A stretch of 64,000 bases of DNA from Eledone cirrhosa (taxonomy: Eukaryota > Mollusca > Cephalopoda > Octopoda > Eledonidae): contig OZ024748.1 of NCBI GenBank assembly GCA_964016885.1, positions 33,171,990 through 33,235,989 on the forward strand, given 5' to 3'. Under the pieces are notes generated by a model. It was not told the DNA's origin, did not search any database, and saw only the letters and a list, made by a program, of their open reading frames with translations. This document shows positions 22,794-34,155 of the stretch, piece by piece. Position 1 is the first letter of the stretch, and each line of letters opens with the position of its first letter. The position numbers and the translations under genes were made by a program.

Positions 22794-22972
22794 TTAACCC
22801 TTTAGTATTCACAGTATTCTATATATACTATTATATTTTCATGGTAAATACTTTATCTCACATAATATCGAATCTATGAGATTTTGAGAACAATACCATA
22901 ACATCAGTTTGAGTGACCATTTCAACAGAAAAAGGTAGAGAATTCTGGCCGGTTTGAACATTAAAGGGTTAA
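22794..22972 (+). mobile_element. TTAA-flanked MITE (piggyBac-like), copy 1
   Basis: Bounded by TTAA on both sides, with inverted ends TTAACCCTTTAGTATTCA and TGAACATTAAAGGGTTAA. The 179-bp element has no coding capacity. The uninterrupted site is present in paralogous DNA at 29852-29855 and 57036-57039, which carry a single TTAA in the same context. Confidence 0.85.
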
Positions 22973-23639
22973 TATTTGTTTGATGGTACTTTCATCACAG
23001 TTAATATTATGACTTTGTTTAGAAATAATTCATATTTAAAAATACTTTAAATATGTGGAGTTGATGTTGCAATGGGTGCCTCTGGTTATTCTCCGTGGTA
23101 ACACCTTTGCCATTTTGTCTGTAGGAATATAAACAGTTTTGTAACATTAATAATGTTATTTATACAAATCTGAATAAATTGCTAGCCTATTGATTGAACA
23201 TGTGAATTGGCGTAACGGAAGTTGTTTCTGAATGTATTAAATTATGTAGGCGACTTTTAAGTTATGTCACCGCTGTCAACTAGACAGTGAAAAGTTATCT
23301 ACAATGGCTCCATCGTTACAACTTATATCCACATTTATGTTTAACAAAATACTTTACATTTCCATTTTTTTAATATTTTATTACCTTTAATAATGTGTTT
23401 TGTTTTAATATGAACAGCTATGTAAAATTAATAATGTTATTTATACAAATCTGAATAAAAAACTAACATATTGATTGAACGTGTGAAGTAATATAACTGA
23501 AGTTGTTTCTGAATGTATTAAATTATGTAGGGGACTTTTAAGTCATGTCACCAGTGTCAACTAGACAGTGAAAATTTACCATTTATATCAGCTCCATTGT
23601 AATAACTTAAACCTAATCTAATTTTATCTTTTATGGTGA
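22973..23639 (+). repeat. ZNF2 upstream DNA with internal ~280-bp duplication
   Basis: The segment with TAATGTTATTTATACAAATC, GAAGTTGTTTCTGAATGTAT, CTAGACAGTGAAAA occurs twice, at about 23145-23330 and 23426-23615. The ZNF3, ZNF4 and ZNF5 units carry it once. No gene is seen. Confidence 0.7.
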
Positions 23640-24010
23640 TTTTTTTCATATTAAGGTGAACGTTAATGTTTGTAAATAACATAACGTGACTTATTTACCT
23701 TATAGTTGTTGTTTTATCACCTGTATTATTAAATATTTCATTTCATCACAAACAAGCCCCAACATCGTGAAGTGGTTGTTCAACATTTTACAGGACAGGA
23801 AAATATTATTTTAATCAGAAATCAGTGAACATTTAGTTTTTACTAACTTTTCTTGACTTTATATTTGGTCTTGAAAACTAAAGTACGTATTATTTCGTTT
23901 TCCATCACAACACAAACATTGTGAACTTTTCTATCTGAAGTGAAACATCTTGATTTATTATAACACTTACACACATATTTCTACACACACATCTATTTAT
24001 TTCTCTCTCT
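23640..24010 (+). promoter_or_regulatory. Conserved 5' leader of zinc-finger unit (ZNF2 copy)
   Basis: AAGGTGAACGTTAATGTTTG, GTGACTTATTTACCTTATAG, ACATCGTGAAGTGGTTGTTC, CATTTTACAGGACAGG, AAAGTACGTATTATTTCG and the terminal ACACAC. It is the same order as in ZNF3-5 and, in the 3' half, ZNF1. Probable promoter and 5' untranslated region. Confidence 0.65.
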
Positions 24011-24474
24011 CATACGTACACACTGTATGTCTGTATATATATATGTGTATATATTAACCTTCATATTTTGAAATTATGGATATTAATCCTCTTGTCACCT
24101 GAACTGTCCTCAATAACAAGAACCTTAACTATAGAAGACTTATTCGTCTATTTTATGAGCTGAGGATTTTATTGTGATTAGAGCTTCTCTCACTTTAACA
24201 AAAATAATAGTGGAATACTCCACAAGAATCATATATAAATATATATATATACATACATATAAGCACTTGCCTTTTCTTCATCCAAGATCAGTCTTATGCT
24301 GTCATATGTCTTATTACTTGTACCAACTAAATGTTACATTACAACTTTGTAGAAGAAGAAAGCGGAGTTCTGCAGTCTTTTATGGACCCTTTGTATATTA
24401 GACTACATAGCATCATATTAATGTATCAGTAGAAGTGGTGGGAATCCTTTATGTAAAGATCTTTGGCTAGAAAT
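24011..24474 (+). promoter_or_regulatory. Second conserved leader block (ZNF2 copy)
   Basis: Includes CTGAACTGTCCTCAATAACA, AGAACCTTAACTATAGAA, GAGCTGAGGATTTTATTGTG and TCTCTCACTTTAACAAAAAT, then a TA run and AGATCAGTCTTATGCTGTCA. It is shared with ZNF3 (27130-27550), ZNF4 (47320-47105, minus, shortened) and ZNF5 (59725-59430, minus). It lies just upstream of the ATG and is probably 5' untranslated sequence or intron. Confidence 0.6.
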
Positions 24475-24984
<510 letters not shown>

Positions 24985-25079
24985 ACCCCATCACTGTGAA
25001 ATGTGAAACGCACAAATATACAGACACACTCTGGAAGGAAGAATATACAATGTGAAGCTTGAAAAATCCTTATCTTATA
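24985..25079 (+). other. Short 3' flank of ZNF2
   Basis: ACCCCATCACTGTGAAATGTG, CACAAATATACAGACACACT and the sequence after it are also found after ZNF3 (28222-28300) and, on the minus strand, after ZNF4 and ZNF5. They are remains of the common 3' untranslated region. Confidence 0.6.
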
Positions 25080-25590
25080 CTTATCATCATCATTATCACT
25101 GTTTTACATCCATTCTTCCATAAGGTAGACAGGTTGTCCTGTTGTGGGCAATGCCAGGTCGGGTGACCTTGTCTTGCTCATATGGGAACTGATTTTGGCT
25201 TGATTTCTACAGCTTGATGTCCTTCCTAACACAAAACCTCATTTACTGTGAGTACTAGGTGCTTTTTTTACCATGGTGTCTACACAGCCACTTTACAATG
25301 TGGGCTGGGTGATTTTTTGTCAACCACTTTGCAGTGGGTGGGGATGGGGACATATTTGTCTATATGCTTCAGATTCGGCTTGTAGCCGTGTGAAGTCGGG
25401 TCTTCTGTATTACGTATGATGCCAGAGGGCACCGTCCTGCGCCATCACCTTTGAGAGGTGCAATTGGGCAAGGTCAGCTTTTATCACCTCATCCCGGGTC
25501 TTCCTGGATCTCCCCACTCCATGGCATCCAGCGACCTTTAGTGCTCTGCACCTTTTAATGCAGCTGTCATCCTTCATACGCATCTATCTT
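25080..25590 (-). mobile_element. LINE 3' end fragment at a duplication junction
   Basis: Minus-strand LINE tail: ATCATCATTATCACTG at the left, CTTCCTAACACAAAACC, two 48-bp-like units (CTAGGTGCTTTTTTTACC, GGGCTGGGTGATTTTTTGTC), then CTTCTGTATTACG, GAGAGGTGCAATTGGGCAAGG and GCAGCTGTCATCCTTCATAC. It breaks off abruptly at about 25590 into CCCCTCTATATTACTTTCTC, which is zinc-finger upstream DNA. It marks the junction between the ZNF2 and ZNF3 segments. Confidence 0.75.
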
Positions 25591-25817
25591 CCCCTCTATA
25601 TTACTTTCTCCTTCTCTGGAAGAAATCAACTGTTCAAACCTGGAGAGTGAAGGGCTCCACCAAACTTCAAATGGCCACAGTGACACCCTATGACTACATC
25701 AGTTCAACAGACAAAATGAAAGATTTATATGTTTATTTTATAATACCTAACTGGTTTATGTTTATATTTGTGACAAAATATCCACATTAATGTGAAAATA
25801 AAAACAATTTTATAACT
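25591..25817 (+). repeat. Duplicated upstream block (ZNF3 copy)
   Basis: Nearly the same as 22565-22793, including GAAGAAATCAACTGTTCAAA and CATCAGTTCAACAGACAAAA. Non-coding. Confidence 0.75.
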
Positions 25818-26012
25818 TTAACCCTTTAGTATTCACAGTATTCTATATATACTATTATATTTTAATGGTAAATGCTTTATCTCACATAATATCGAATCTA
25901 TGAGATTTTGAAAGTATTTATTTTGAGAACAATACCATAACATCAGTTTGAGTGACCAGTTTCAACAGAAAAAGGTAGAGAATTCTGGCCGGTTTGAATA
26001 TTAAAGGGTTAA
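25818..26012 (+). mobile_element. TTAA-flanked MITE (piggyBac-like), copy 2
   Basis: Same element and same insertion point as 22794-22972 (ends TTAACCCTTTAGTATTCA and TGAATATTAAAGGGTTAA). It is 195 bp because of a short extra segment (AAGTATTTATTTTGAG). Sharing of the insertion shows ZNF2 and ZNF3 segments duplicated after it landed. Confidence 0.85.
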
Positions 26013-26215
26013 TATTTGTTGGATGGTACTTTCATCACAGTTAATATTATGACTTTGTTTAGAAATAATTCATATTTAAAAATACTTTAAATATGTGGAG
26101 TGGATGTTGCAGTGGGTATCTCTGGTTATTCTCCGTGGTAACACCTTTGCCATTTTTCTGTAGGGTGGGGCTGAGTTACAGCTCACACAGGAGTATAGTC
26201 TGTCCCTCTCCCATT
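26013..26215 (+). repeat. Duplicated upstream block (ZNF3 copy, continued)
   Basis: TGGATGGTACTTTCATCACA, TTAAATATGTGGAGTGGATG, CTCCGTGGTAACACCTTTGC. Parallel to 22973-23125. No gene is seen. Confidence 0.65.
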
Positions 26216-26400
26216 AGGTGGATTGGCAGTATGAGTAGAGGGTCGGACGCCATGCTTTGCAGCATAGAGTCACGTCCCTTTACGGTCTGAGTCCAAATCC
26301 TGCCGAGATTAACTTTGCCTTTCATCTTTACTGGGTTTAACTTGGATGAAACTGCCTTTCATCCAATTGCTGGCCTTGTGCCACAAATAGAAACAATTGT
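26216..26400 (+). mobile_element. tRNA-derived SINE (GGATTGGCAGTATC type)
   Basis: GGTGGATTGGCAGTATGAGT, GGTCGGACGCCATGC, GAGTCCAAATCCTGCC, CTTTCATC and ATTGCTGGCCTTGTG. It contains a local duplication (CTTTCATCTTTACTGGG then CTGCCTTTCATCC). It is absent from the equivalent position upstream of ZNF2, so it either arrived after that duplication or was deleted there. Confidence 0.75.
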
Positions 26401-26704
26401 TTTAGTTGCTTCATTCGTTTTCATTTTTCGTTCTTTACATTTCTAGTTTATTACCTTTAATAATGTGTTTTGTTTTAATATAAACAGTTATGTAACATTA
26501 ATAATGTTATTTATACAAATCTGAATAAATTGTTAGCGCATTGATTGAACGTGTAAATTAATATAACTGAAGTTGTTTCTGAACGTATTAAATTATGTAG
26601 GGAACTTTTAAGTCATGACACCGGTATCAACTAGACAGTGAAATATTACCATTTATATCTTCTCCATTGTTACAACTTAAACCTCATCTAATTTTATCTT
26701 TTAT
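26401..26704 (+). repeat. ZNF3 upstream DNA
   Basis: TTTAATAATGTGTTTTGTTT, TAATGTTATTTATACAAATC, GAAGTTGTTTCTGAACGTAT, CAACTAGACAGTGAAA. Single copy of the block that is doubled upstream of ZNF2. Non-coding. Confidence 0.65.
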
Positions 26705-27060
26705 GGTGATTATTTCATATTAAGGTGAACGTTAATGTTTATAAATAACATAACGTGACTTATTTACCTTATAGTTGTTGTTTTATCACCCGTATTATTA
26801 AATATTTCATTTCATCTCAAACAAGCCCCAACATCGTGAAGTGGTTGTTCAACAGGACAGGAAAATATTATTTTAATCAGAAATCAGTGAACATTTAGTT
26901 TTTACTAACTTTTCTTGACTTTATATTTGGTCTTGAAAACTAAAGTACGTATTATTTCGTTTTCCACCACAACACAAACATTGTGTACTTTTCTACCATC
27001 TGAAATGAAATATCTTGATTTATTACAACACTTACACACACACACGTCTATTTATTTATT
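26705..27060 (+). promoter_or_regulatory. Conserved 5' leader of zinc-finger unit (ZNF3 copy)
   Basis: Near-identical to 23640-24010, with a deletion of CATTTTACAG so that it reads GGTTGTTCAACAGGACAGG. If CATTTTACAG is a splice acceptor in the paralogues, it is lost here. Confidence 0.65.
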
Positions 27061-27553
27061 TCCCTCATACGTACACACTGTATGTCTGTATATATATGTA
27101 TAAATATTAAACTGTATATATATGTATATATAATAAACTTCGTCTTTTGAAATTATGGATATTAATTCTCTTGTCACCTGAACTGTCCTCAATAACAAGA
27201 ACCTTAACTATAGAACACTTATTCGTCTGTTTTATGAGCTGAGGATTTTATTGTGAATAGGGCTTCTCTCACTTTAACAAAAATAATAGTGGAATATTCC
27301 ACAAGAATCATATATAAATATATATAAGCACTTGACTTTTCTTCACCCAAGATCAGTCTTACGCTGTCATGTCTTATTACTTGTATCAACTAAATGCTAC
27401 ATTACAACTTTGTAGAAGAAGAAAGCGGAGTTCTGCAGTCTTTTATGGACACTGTATATTAGACTACATGGCATACATTAACGATATCTACATATGTTAA
27501 TGTATAAGTAACAGTGTTGAGAATCCTTTATGTAAAGATCACTAGCTAGAAAT
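27061..27553 (+). promoter_or_regulatory. Second conserved leader block (ZNF3 copy)
   Basis: Same order as 24011-24474: CTGAACTGTCCTCAATAACA, TTTATGAGCTGAGGATTTTA, TCTCTCACTTTAACAAAAAT, AAGATCAGTCTTACGCTGTC, TACAACTTTGTAGAAGAAG. Non-coding. Confidence 0.6.
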
Positions 27554-28237
<684 letters not shown>

Positions 28238-28364
28238 AATAGGAAACACACAAATATACAGAGACACTCTGGATTGAAGAAGATAAAATGTGAAGGTTGA
28301 GAGATCCTTCTCTTATACATCTCAACACACGTCTGTGTTTTTTTAAATATATATATATTACTCA
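28238..28364 (+). other. 3' flank of ZNF3
   Basis: CACACAAATATACAGAGACA and TCCTTCTCTTATACATCT recall the flank after ZNF2. It ends in a short TA run. No gene is seen. Confidence 0.5.
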
Positions 28365-28625
28365 TTCAATCGGAAGAAATATACTGCCATATATTGAAGA
28401 TTACCACAATAAGTGAGGAAAGGAGGACAAGATATGCTGGACATTGCTACTGAAGAATGTTGTGGATACCTAAACATAGTAAGACCCTAGTGGGATGACC
28501 GAGATTGACTTACATAGATCAGATGTCTCTGGATGTCCAGCTGAAGATTAATGATCTCAGGAATGACATGGAAGATCATGACATCCAAAAGAGAAGAGTA
28601 AAATAGTTCTGGCTAATCCACCTCA
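28365..28625 (+). pseudogene. LINE C-terminal fragment, fourth type
   Basis: Copy of 21815-22060 and 58420-58150: GCCATATATTGAAGATTACC, GATATGCTGGACATTGC, CTTACATAGATCAGATGTCT, AATGATCTCAGGAATGAC. Frames are broken. It keeps a longer 3' part (CATCCAAAAGAGAAGAGTAA) than the 21.8-kb copy. Confidence 0.65.
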
Positions 28626-28643
28626 CCTAATTAATATTAATGA

Positions 28644-29095
28644 TCTCTATATATATAAAATTATTTGTTTCTCTGTCTGTTGCTATGCTTTCTCAAGCGC
28701 CTGGATCAAATCAAATCAAATTTTACAAGGTATTAGGCCCCAAGAGTGTCAACATGTAATTTTTATTTTCATTTGGTGTAACGAATGTCACAAAAATAAG
28801 GCTATGTGTGTGTCTGTCTTAGTATATGTATATGAGAGTGTATGTGTGTAGCAACAATTATTCATTTGGACACCAACAAAAAATTACACAATGAATATTG
28901 TTTACCCTAAGGCGCTTCAAGATTGACAGATTTTCATTTCTAAATTCTATTATCATTACAATTTTGATATTTTTTTTATAAAATATAGATATTTTGAAAT
29001 AATTAGGAGAAAATAAAAACATATCTTCATATTCATTCTTTATTAATCTGAATAAGAACAGCAGTAACCTGAGCAACGCCGGGTAATTCTGCTAG
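28644..29095 (+). mobile_element. Non-autonomous Helitron-like element
   Basis: 5' end TCTCTATATATATAAAATTA is preceded by host A. The 3' end is ACCTGAGCAACGCCGGGT (short hairpin), AATTCTG, then CTAG followed by host T at 29096. TC...CTAG termini, a subterminal hairpin, insertion between A and T, and no target duplication are the hallmarks of Helitrons. At 452 bp it has no Rep/helicase and depends on a partner elsewhere. It sits in the shared 3' flank of the zinc-finger unit and is missing from the equivalent places near 22060, 45240 and 57790. Confidence 0.8.
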
Positions 29096-29250
29096 TAATA
29101 TGTATTAATAAAAATTAATTATGATGAAATATGTTAGAAATCATTCTCAGAGGTATTGTATTGTAATCCACAAATACACCCTGTAGAAAATTACACTTCA
29201 TATTATTTGTCTTTAAGGTTTCTTCCAGAGACACAATCTTTTTTCATTGT
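29096..29250 (+). repeat. Zinc-finger unit 3'-flank block (copy)
   Basis: TGATGAAATATGTTAGAAAT, CATTCTCAGAGGTATTGTAT, CACCCTGTAGAAAATTACAC. Parallel to 22061-22204. Non-coding. Confidence 0.6.
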
Positions 29251-29450
29251 TGAGGGTGGTGGATTTGCAGAATCAGTAGAGCATCAGATAACATACTTTC
29301 TGTGTTAAAATCCTGCTGAGGTTAGCTTTACTTTTCTTCCTTCACAGCTTTAGTAAAATAAAGTACCAGTAATCCACTGGGGTTGATTTAATCAACTTTC
29401 TCCTTCCATTCCAATTGTTGGACTTGACTTAAAAGTAGAAACATTTATTT
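29251..29450 (+). mobile_element. tRNA-derived SINE, diverged
   Basis: GGTGGTGGATTTGCAGAATC, GAGCATCAGATAACATAC, TTAAAATCCTGCTGAGGTTA and AAATAAAGTACCAGTAATCC. It occupies the same position as the copy at 22205-22400, so it was inherited by duplication. Confidence 0.65.
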
Positions 29451-29954
29451 AAAGTCTATAAAACAATGGATGGAATGCTTTCTGCCATATTTGTTCTGGT
29501 TCTCTGCTCTGGGCTTAAATCCTGCTGAGGTCAACTTTGCCTTTCATCCATTCAAGGTTGATAACAAAAAAGTACCAGTCTACCACAGGGGTCTGTTCTT
29601 CCTCGCTATATTTCTTTCTCACTTCCTCTCTCTCATTCTCTCTCCTTCTCTTGAAGAAATCACCTGTTCCAACCTGGAGAGTGAAGGGCTCCACCAAGCT
29701 TCAAATGTCCACAGTGACACCCTATGACTCCATCAGTGCAAGAAAAACAAAACAAGATTGATGTGTTTATATTATAAAGCTTAACTGGTTTATGTTTATA
29801 TTTATGACAAAATATCCACATTTATGTGTAAATAAAAACAATTTTATAACTTTAATATTTGTTGGATGGTACTTTCATGACAGTTCAAATTATGACTTGT
29901 TTTTAGAAATAATTCACATTTGAAAATACTTCATAATTTTCTTCTCTTGCCAAA
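29451..29954 (+). repeat. Third copy of zinc-finger upstream block, gene absent
   Basis: Same order as 22430-23040 but without the MITE: AACTTTAATATTTGTTGG carries a single TTAA at 29852-29855. The similarity ends around 29940 and no zinc-finger gene follows. Includes SINE-like TTCTGGTTCTCTGCTCTGGG and CCACAGTGACACCCTATGAC. Confidence 0.7.
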
Positions 29955-30140
29955 CAAAGGTTTGGTAGGACCCTTCAGTTCTGTCAAAGACATGATAACC
30001 TCTTTAGTACTGGTGCCACAATGAAATACAGTCAGTAGAATGTGGGGCCATATGTAAGAGAGATGTCTCCCACTGCACCCTGGTTTGTAAGACCTGTCCC
30101 ACCCTTGCTAGCAGGGAAAGTAGACATTAAATCATGATCT
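29955..30140 (+). mobile_element. SINE-like element with LINE-type 3' tail
   Basis: Related to 20340-20590: AAAGACATGATAACC, GGTGCCACAATGAAATAC, CACCCTGGTTTGTAAGACC, CTTGCTAGCAGGGAAAG, GACATTAAATCATGATC. Confidence 0.55.
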
Positions 30141-30411
30141 ATGATGTCATTGGTGCCAAGCTGTTTCAGCTATTCCCTTGGACAACATTATATATATTGT
30201 GTATGTAGTATATATATAGTTTATATATTGCCTATATGTAGCATATACTCTATATATGCAGTGTATATATTGTTTATATGTAACACATATACTATATACA
30301 TAGTATTTATATGTATATATATATAGTGTATATATTGTGTATATGTAGCACATATACTATATGCATATTATTTATATATATATATATATATAGTGTATAT
30401 TTTGTGTATCA
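30141..30411. repeat. TA-rich block with ~50-bp repeated phrases
   Basis: Repeats of TATATATAGTGTATATATTG and ATATGTAGCACATATAC-type phrases. Open frames on both strands here are low-complexity artefacts. Confidence 0.7.
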
Positions 30412-31035
30412 TCATCATTAAATCTACTATTCCATGCTTGCATGGGTTGGGCGGGTCCTTCTTAGCATGGCATCTCTCCACTAGATGCATTCCTTCGTCA
30501 TCTCCTCTCCCAGTCTTCATGATTTGAGTTAAGCTCTCACAATATTTTCCCCTGACTTTCTTGGTCATCCTCTACTGCAGCTTCCTGCCACTAGGATTTT
30601 CTCAGCTAGTCCAAGCTCTGCGTTTCTCTCACATATACGTTGCAGATCCAACAAATCATGGTTGGTTCATTTTTCTCCAGTCTAATCGCATCATCTGCAG
30701 TCGCAGCCCATGTTTCTCTACCATGCAGTATTGTGCACTTCACACAGGCTTTATATACCCTTCCTTTTGTGTGTAGGGAGAAACCTTATGTTATCAGCAG
30801 TAATAGTTCACTAAACTTCCATCCTATCCTTATTCAAGTCACTCTACTCTGGTGCTGATTAGGTCACCTAGATAGCAGAAGCTATCAACCACATCTATAG
30901 ATCCTTCCTTAGACTGGAAACGGTTTATAACAGTAGCACTCTTCCTCTTAATTTCTGCTGTGCCTCGTCTATATGCGAAAATCTCTCTTCCAGTTAGACT
31001 ACTCACTTTCCCATTACATCTTTTGTGTACTATAT
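30412..31035 (-). pseudogene. YADD-type LINE, 3' end fragment
   Basis: Starts (plus coordinates) with the LINE tail ATCATCATTAAATCTACTA, CATGCTTGCATGGGTT, then reverse-complement coding for the C-terminal region and VHKRCNGKVSSLTG, VVDSFCYLGDLIS (30839-31030). No RT domain is present and stops interrupt the frame. Confidence 0.7.
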
Positions 31036-31204
31036 ATATATATATATACCGTATATACATATATATATATGTGTGTAGTGAAATATGTCCACAGTTTCAC
31101 CCCTGGGTCACATTTAACAGTCATTTTCTGGGTTATCTCCTTTTGGGTGACCTCAAAAGGTCAGCCCTTATTTTTCAACCCTTGGAGACAGAGGACGTGA
31201 CATA
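31036..31204. other. Spacer, TA run then unassigned sequence
   Basis: TA run at about 31025-31070, then sequence with CCTGGGTCACATTTAACAGT and GGGTGACCTCAAAAGGTCAG that I do not recognise. No gene is seen. Confidence 0.4.
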
Positions 31205-31395
31205 GATAAATAACTGTTTCTACTTTAGGCACAAGGCCAGCAATTACCCAGTGCATTACTGGTACTTTTATTTTATCGACCCCGTAAGGATGAAAAGCAA
31301 AGTCAACCTCGGCGGGATTTGAACTCAGATCGTAAAGGGCCGTAACTATGCTGGAAAGCATGGCGTCCGACTCTCTACCGATACTGCCAATCCAC
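31205..31395 (-). mobile_element. tRNA-derived SINE (GGATTGGCAGTATC type)
   Basis: Minus strand, full order from GGTGGATTGGCAGTATCGGT (31392) through GAGTTCAAATCCCGCC and GTAATGCACTGGGTAATTGC to TGCCTAAAGTAGAAACAG. A well-preserved copy. Confidence 0.85.
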
Positions 31396-31704
31396 CGCCA
31401 TCAGCTTTGTTAGGAATGTGATGGAGTCACGCATCTTACGCACTGTCAAGATATTGTCTACGATTTATTATATTTCATTAGATAAATAACCTGCCTTGAT
31501 CAGGCCAAGCAGTTTGGAGCATTTCTTGATAAAGTAAACATGTAAACTATTGCTTTCCACAGACCCCGTTGGTCTCAGTAGCTCTTACTTCTCTCTTGGT
31601 CTCTCTCTCTCAACCCAGCCAGTGAAGTTCATGAAGTTTTCTTGATAAAGTGGATTTTAACTCTACTTTGAAAGAAACAAGTAATAAACTGTATATATAT
31701 ATAT
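31396..31704. other. Spacer without recognised gene
   Basis: CAAGCAGTTTGGAGCATTTC, AGTGAAGTTCATGAAGTTTT and ordinary sequence, ending in a TA run at about 31692. Nothing is assigned. Confidence 0.4.
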
Positions 31705-32125
31705 AAGTAAAGACCTTCCTTCCCTACGTACAAAGCTAACCTACACTCAGTAGGAACCTCTTAACCAAATATACACACTACCCCTACTCCATTCTCCCAC
31801 TCCCACCAACACCACCCTTTCTCTGTAAAGCTATGTTGGTACCAGAACATCCCATCCAAACTAAAGTGGTCATGCAGGTGTCATGACAAAAATACACCCA
31901 GTCCACACTGTAAAGTGGTCATGTAGGATACATGGTAAAAAGGTTCCCAGTCCAGACTGTAAATGTAGTTGGTGTAAGGAAGGGCATCCAGCCATAGGAA
32001 ACCTGCCAGATACAGTCCTATATGAGCGAGACACGGTCATCCAATCAATTTTGCCACAAGTGGGACAATACCCGTCTAACCCTTCCTAGCATGGAAGATA
32101 GACGTTAAACGATGATGATGATGAT
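31705..32125 (+). mobile_element. 5'-truncated LINE 3' UTR with three 48/49-bp units
   Basis: Begins in the LINE 3' UTR (CTTCCCTACGTACAAAGC, TCAGTAGGAACCTCTTAACC). Then AAAGTGGTCATG-type units start at 31863 and 31912, and a third AAATGTAGTT at 31961: tandem copies at 49-bp spacing. The tail is AAGGGCATCCAGCC, CCTGCCAGATACAGTCC, TATGAGCGAGACACGG and GACGTTAAACGATGATGATG. The units match the core of the giant array at 1-13080. Confidence 0.8.
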
Positions 32126-32772
32126 ATATATATATATATATATATAGATATGCATATGTATTCACACACACATATTTATAAATGTGTATACAAATGCATA
32201 TATATAGGGAAGTCATACATCCTATTACGTGTTCAATTCTTAGCTAGGGAGGTACATTGTGTCCTTAAGCAAAACACATCATTCCACATGTCTCTAATCT
32301 CCACAGCTGAAAAAGACAAGTAGCAGAATTAGTTGGAGGTTTAGCATGGGTTGGATCATTCTCTGCCTCCAACATTTTCACTGCAGCCACAAACTCTGGC
32401 TTCACTACCTGCTATAGAGAAGAGGAAGATAGTAAAAGACTGGGGCCTGACTCACCACTTCCTCTTTGTCCCCACACTGCTGATTTCTTTTTCAAAATTA
32501 GAAAGACAGCAGCCCACTTGAGGAAGGAGTCCCATGAGGTGGGGTGGATGTTGTAGTGGGTGTCTCTGGCTATTCTCTGTGGTAACACCTTTGGCATTTT
32601 GAAGGGTAGGACACAGCTCAGACTGGAATTTAACCTCCATCCCTCTCCCATTATTTTCGTTGCTTGATTCGTTTTTTATTTCCATTACGTAAATATTTTA
32701 AACCTTTAATAATGTGTTTTGTTTTAATATGAACAGTTATGTAAAATTAATGTTATTTATACAAATCGGAAT
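32126..32772 (+). repeat. Segmentally duplicated upstream block (copy 2)
   Basis: TA run, then CACATCATTCCACATGTCTC, TTAGTTGGAGGTTTAGCATG, GAAAGACAGCAGCCCACTTG, ATGAACAGTTATGTAAAATT. Parallel to 20591-21235 and 36416-37085. Non-coding. Confidence 0.65.
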
Positions 32773-32892
32773 AAAGACGACCAATCTTGCCTCAAGTGGG
32801 ACAATTCTTGTCTAAACCCATGCTAGCGTGGAAGATAGACGTTAAACGATGATGATGATGATGATGATGATATATATATATATATATATATT
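32773..32892 (+). mobile_element. SINE/LINE 3' tail with GAT repeat and TA run
   Basis: CAATCTTGCCTCAAGTGGGA, CCCATGCTAGCGTGGAAGAT, AGACGTTAAACGATGATGAT. Only the extreme 3' end is present. The next LINE begins right after its TA run. Confidence 0.75.
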
Positions 32893-33540
32893 CAAGGGAG
32901 TAGGTGGAGGGGTGTGTGAGTATAAACAATGCTATAAACTTTTTTGGGTGGGAAATGACAAAGGGCTGGGTGGAGTAGGAATTATGTTAGCAGAGAAATG
33001 GTTAGATAAGGTAATTGCCGTAAATAGAGTGAACGACAGAATAATTAAAATAAGACTAGTTCTACATAGAACAACTATGACAATAATATCCGCTTATGCA
33101 CCCCAATCTGGTCTACCTGACATTATAAAAGACAGGTTCTATGAGTCGCTAATGTTCACTTCCTCCCAAATAAACCACAGTGACTACATAATTATTGCTG
33201 GTGACCTAAATGGTCATGCTGGACAACATAGTTATGGCTATGATGGAATCCATGGAGGCTATGGGTTTCATGCTAGAAATGAGGAAGGCTTCAGCATCCT
33301 GGAATTTTGAAACACTAATAACCTAACTATCTGTAACACAAACTTCAAAAAATGAGACAATCACTTGATCACCTATAGATCAGGGGAACACGCCAGCCAG
33401 ATAGATTATATCCTTACTAGAAGACATGACAGAATGTCTGTTGTAAACACTAAGTCCCTCCCCTGTGAAGAATTCACCTCCCAACATAGCCTAGTAGTTA
33501 GTGACCTCATAGTCAGGTCTAGACGTACTTGACAACAGAG
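32893..33540 (+). pseudogene. LINE endonuclease domain (broken)
   Basis: An open frame to 33310 encodes GVGIMLAEKWLDKVIAV, TMTIISAYAPQSG, YIIIAGDLNGHAG and YGFHARNEEG, which are motifs of the exonuclease-endonuclease-phosphatase fold (GDLN/H is a conserved active-site region). After the stop at 33308-33310 the homology goes on (NLTICNTNFKK, stop, LITYRSGEHASQIDYIL, EFTSQHSLVVSDL). The domain's C-terminus is therefore present but split. The N-terminal catalytic strand is missing. Confidence 0.8.
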
Positions 33541-34155
33541 GAGAACTACTTTGAAGAGAAGGATATGGAAGTTGAAGGACCAGCCAGTAACAAATTTTGA
33601 AGGACAGCCAGTAACAAATTTAAAAGCATATTAGTTAATGCTTTTGACAATAAAGAGGTGCAATTAGAGATGACAATATAGAGGAATAGTGGGAATTTCT
33701 GAAAGTTAACCTGCTGAAGGCGACAGATGAAATCTGTGGCTGGAGCAGACCTATTGGCAGGAGGAGAGTAGCTTGAACAGTAAGGTGGAGGAGACAATCA
33801 AGGCCAAAAAGCAGGCTTGGAAAGTGTGGGGAAGTAGAGAACACTATCAAGTGGCCAGGAGAGAAGCTAGGAGACAGTGTACTTTGCAAGAAGAGAAGCA
33901 GAGGATAGAAAGTTCAAGCATGTTCTACAACGTGAGGGCCAAAAACGTAAAGTGTTCAGGATCGCAAAATAAAGTGTCAAGGAAAACCGTGATATTGTCG
34001 GGGAGAAGTGTGTCCATAATGATGATGGTGTACTTGCCCCTACTGATACTGATAAGAAGGTAGCTTGGAAGTGTCACTACGAGAGACTACTAAATGAGGA
34101 GAATAAATGGGGAAAAGATAGTCTGCCCTAAATCGATCCAATAGAGGGACCATCG

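Noticed and set aside
30141..30360. Overlapping ORFs on both strands in the TA-rich block
   Set aside because: Low-complexity TATA/GTATA repeats. No evidence of coding.
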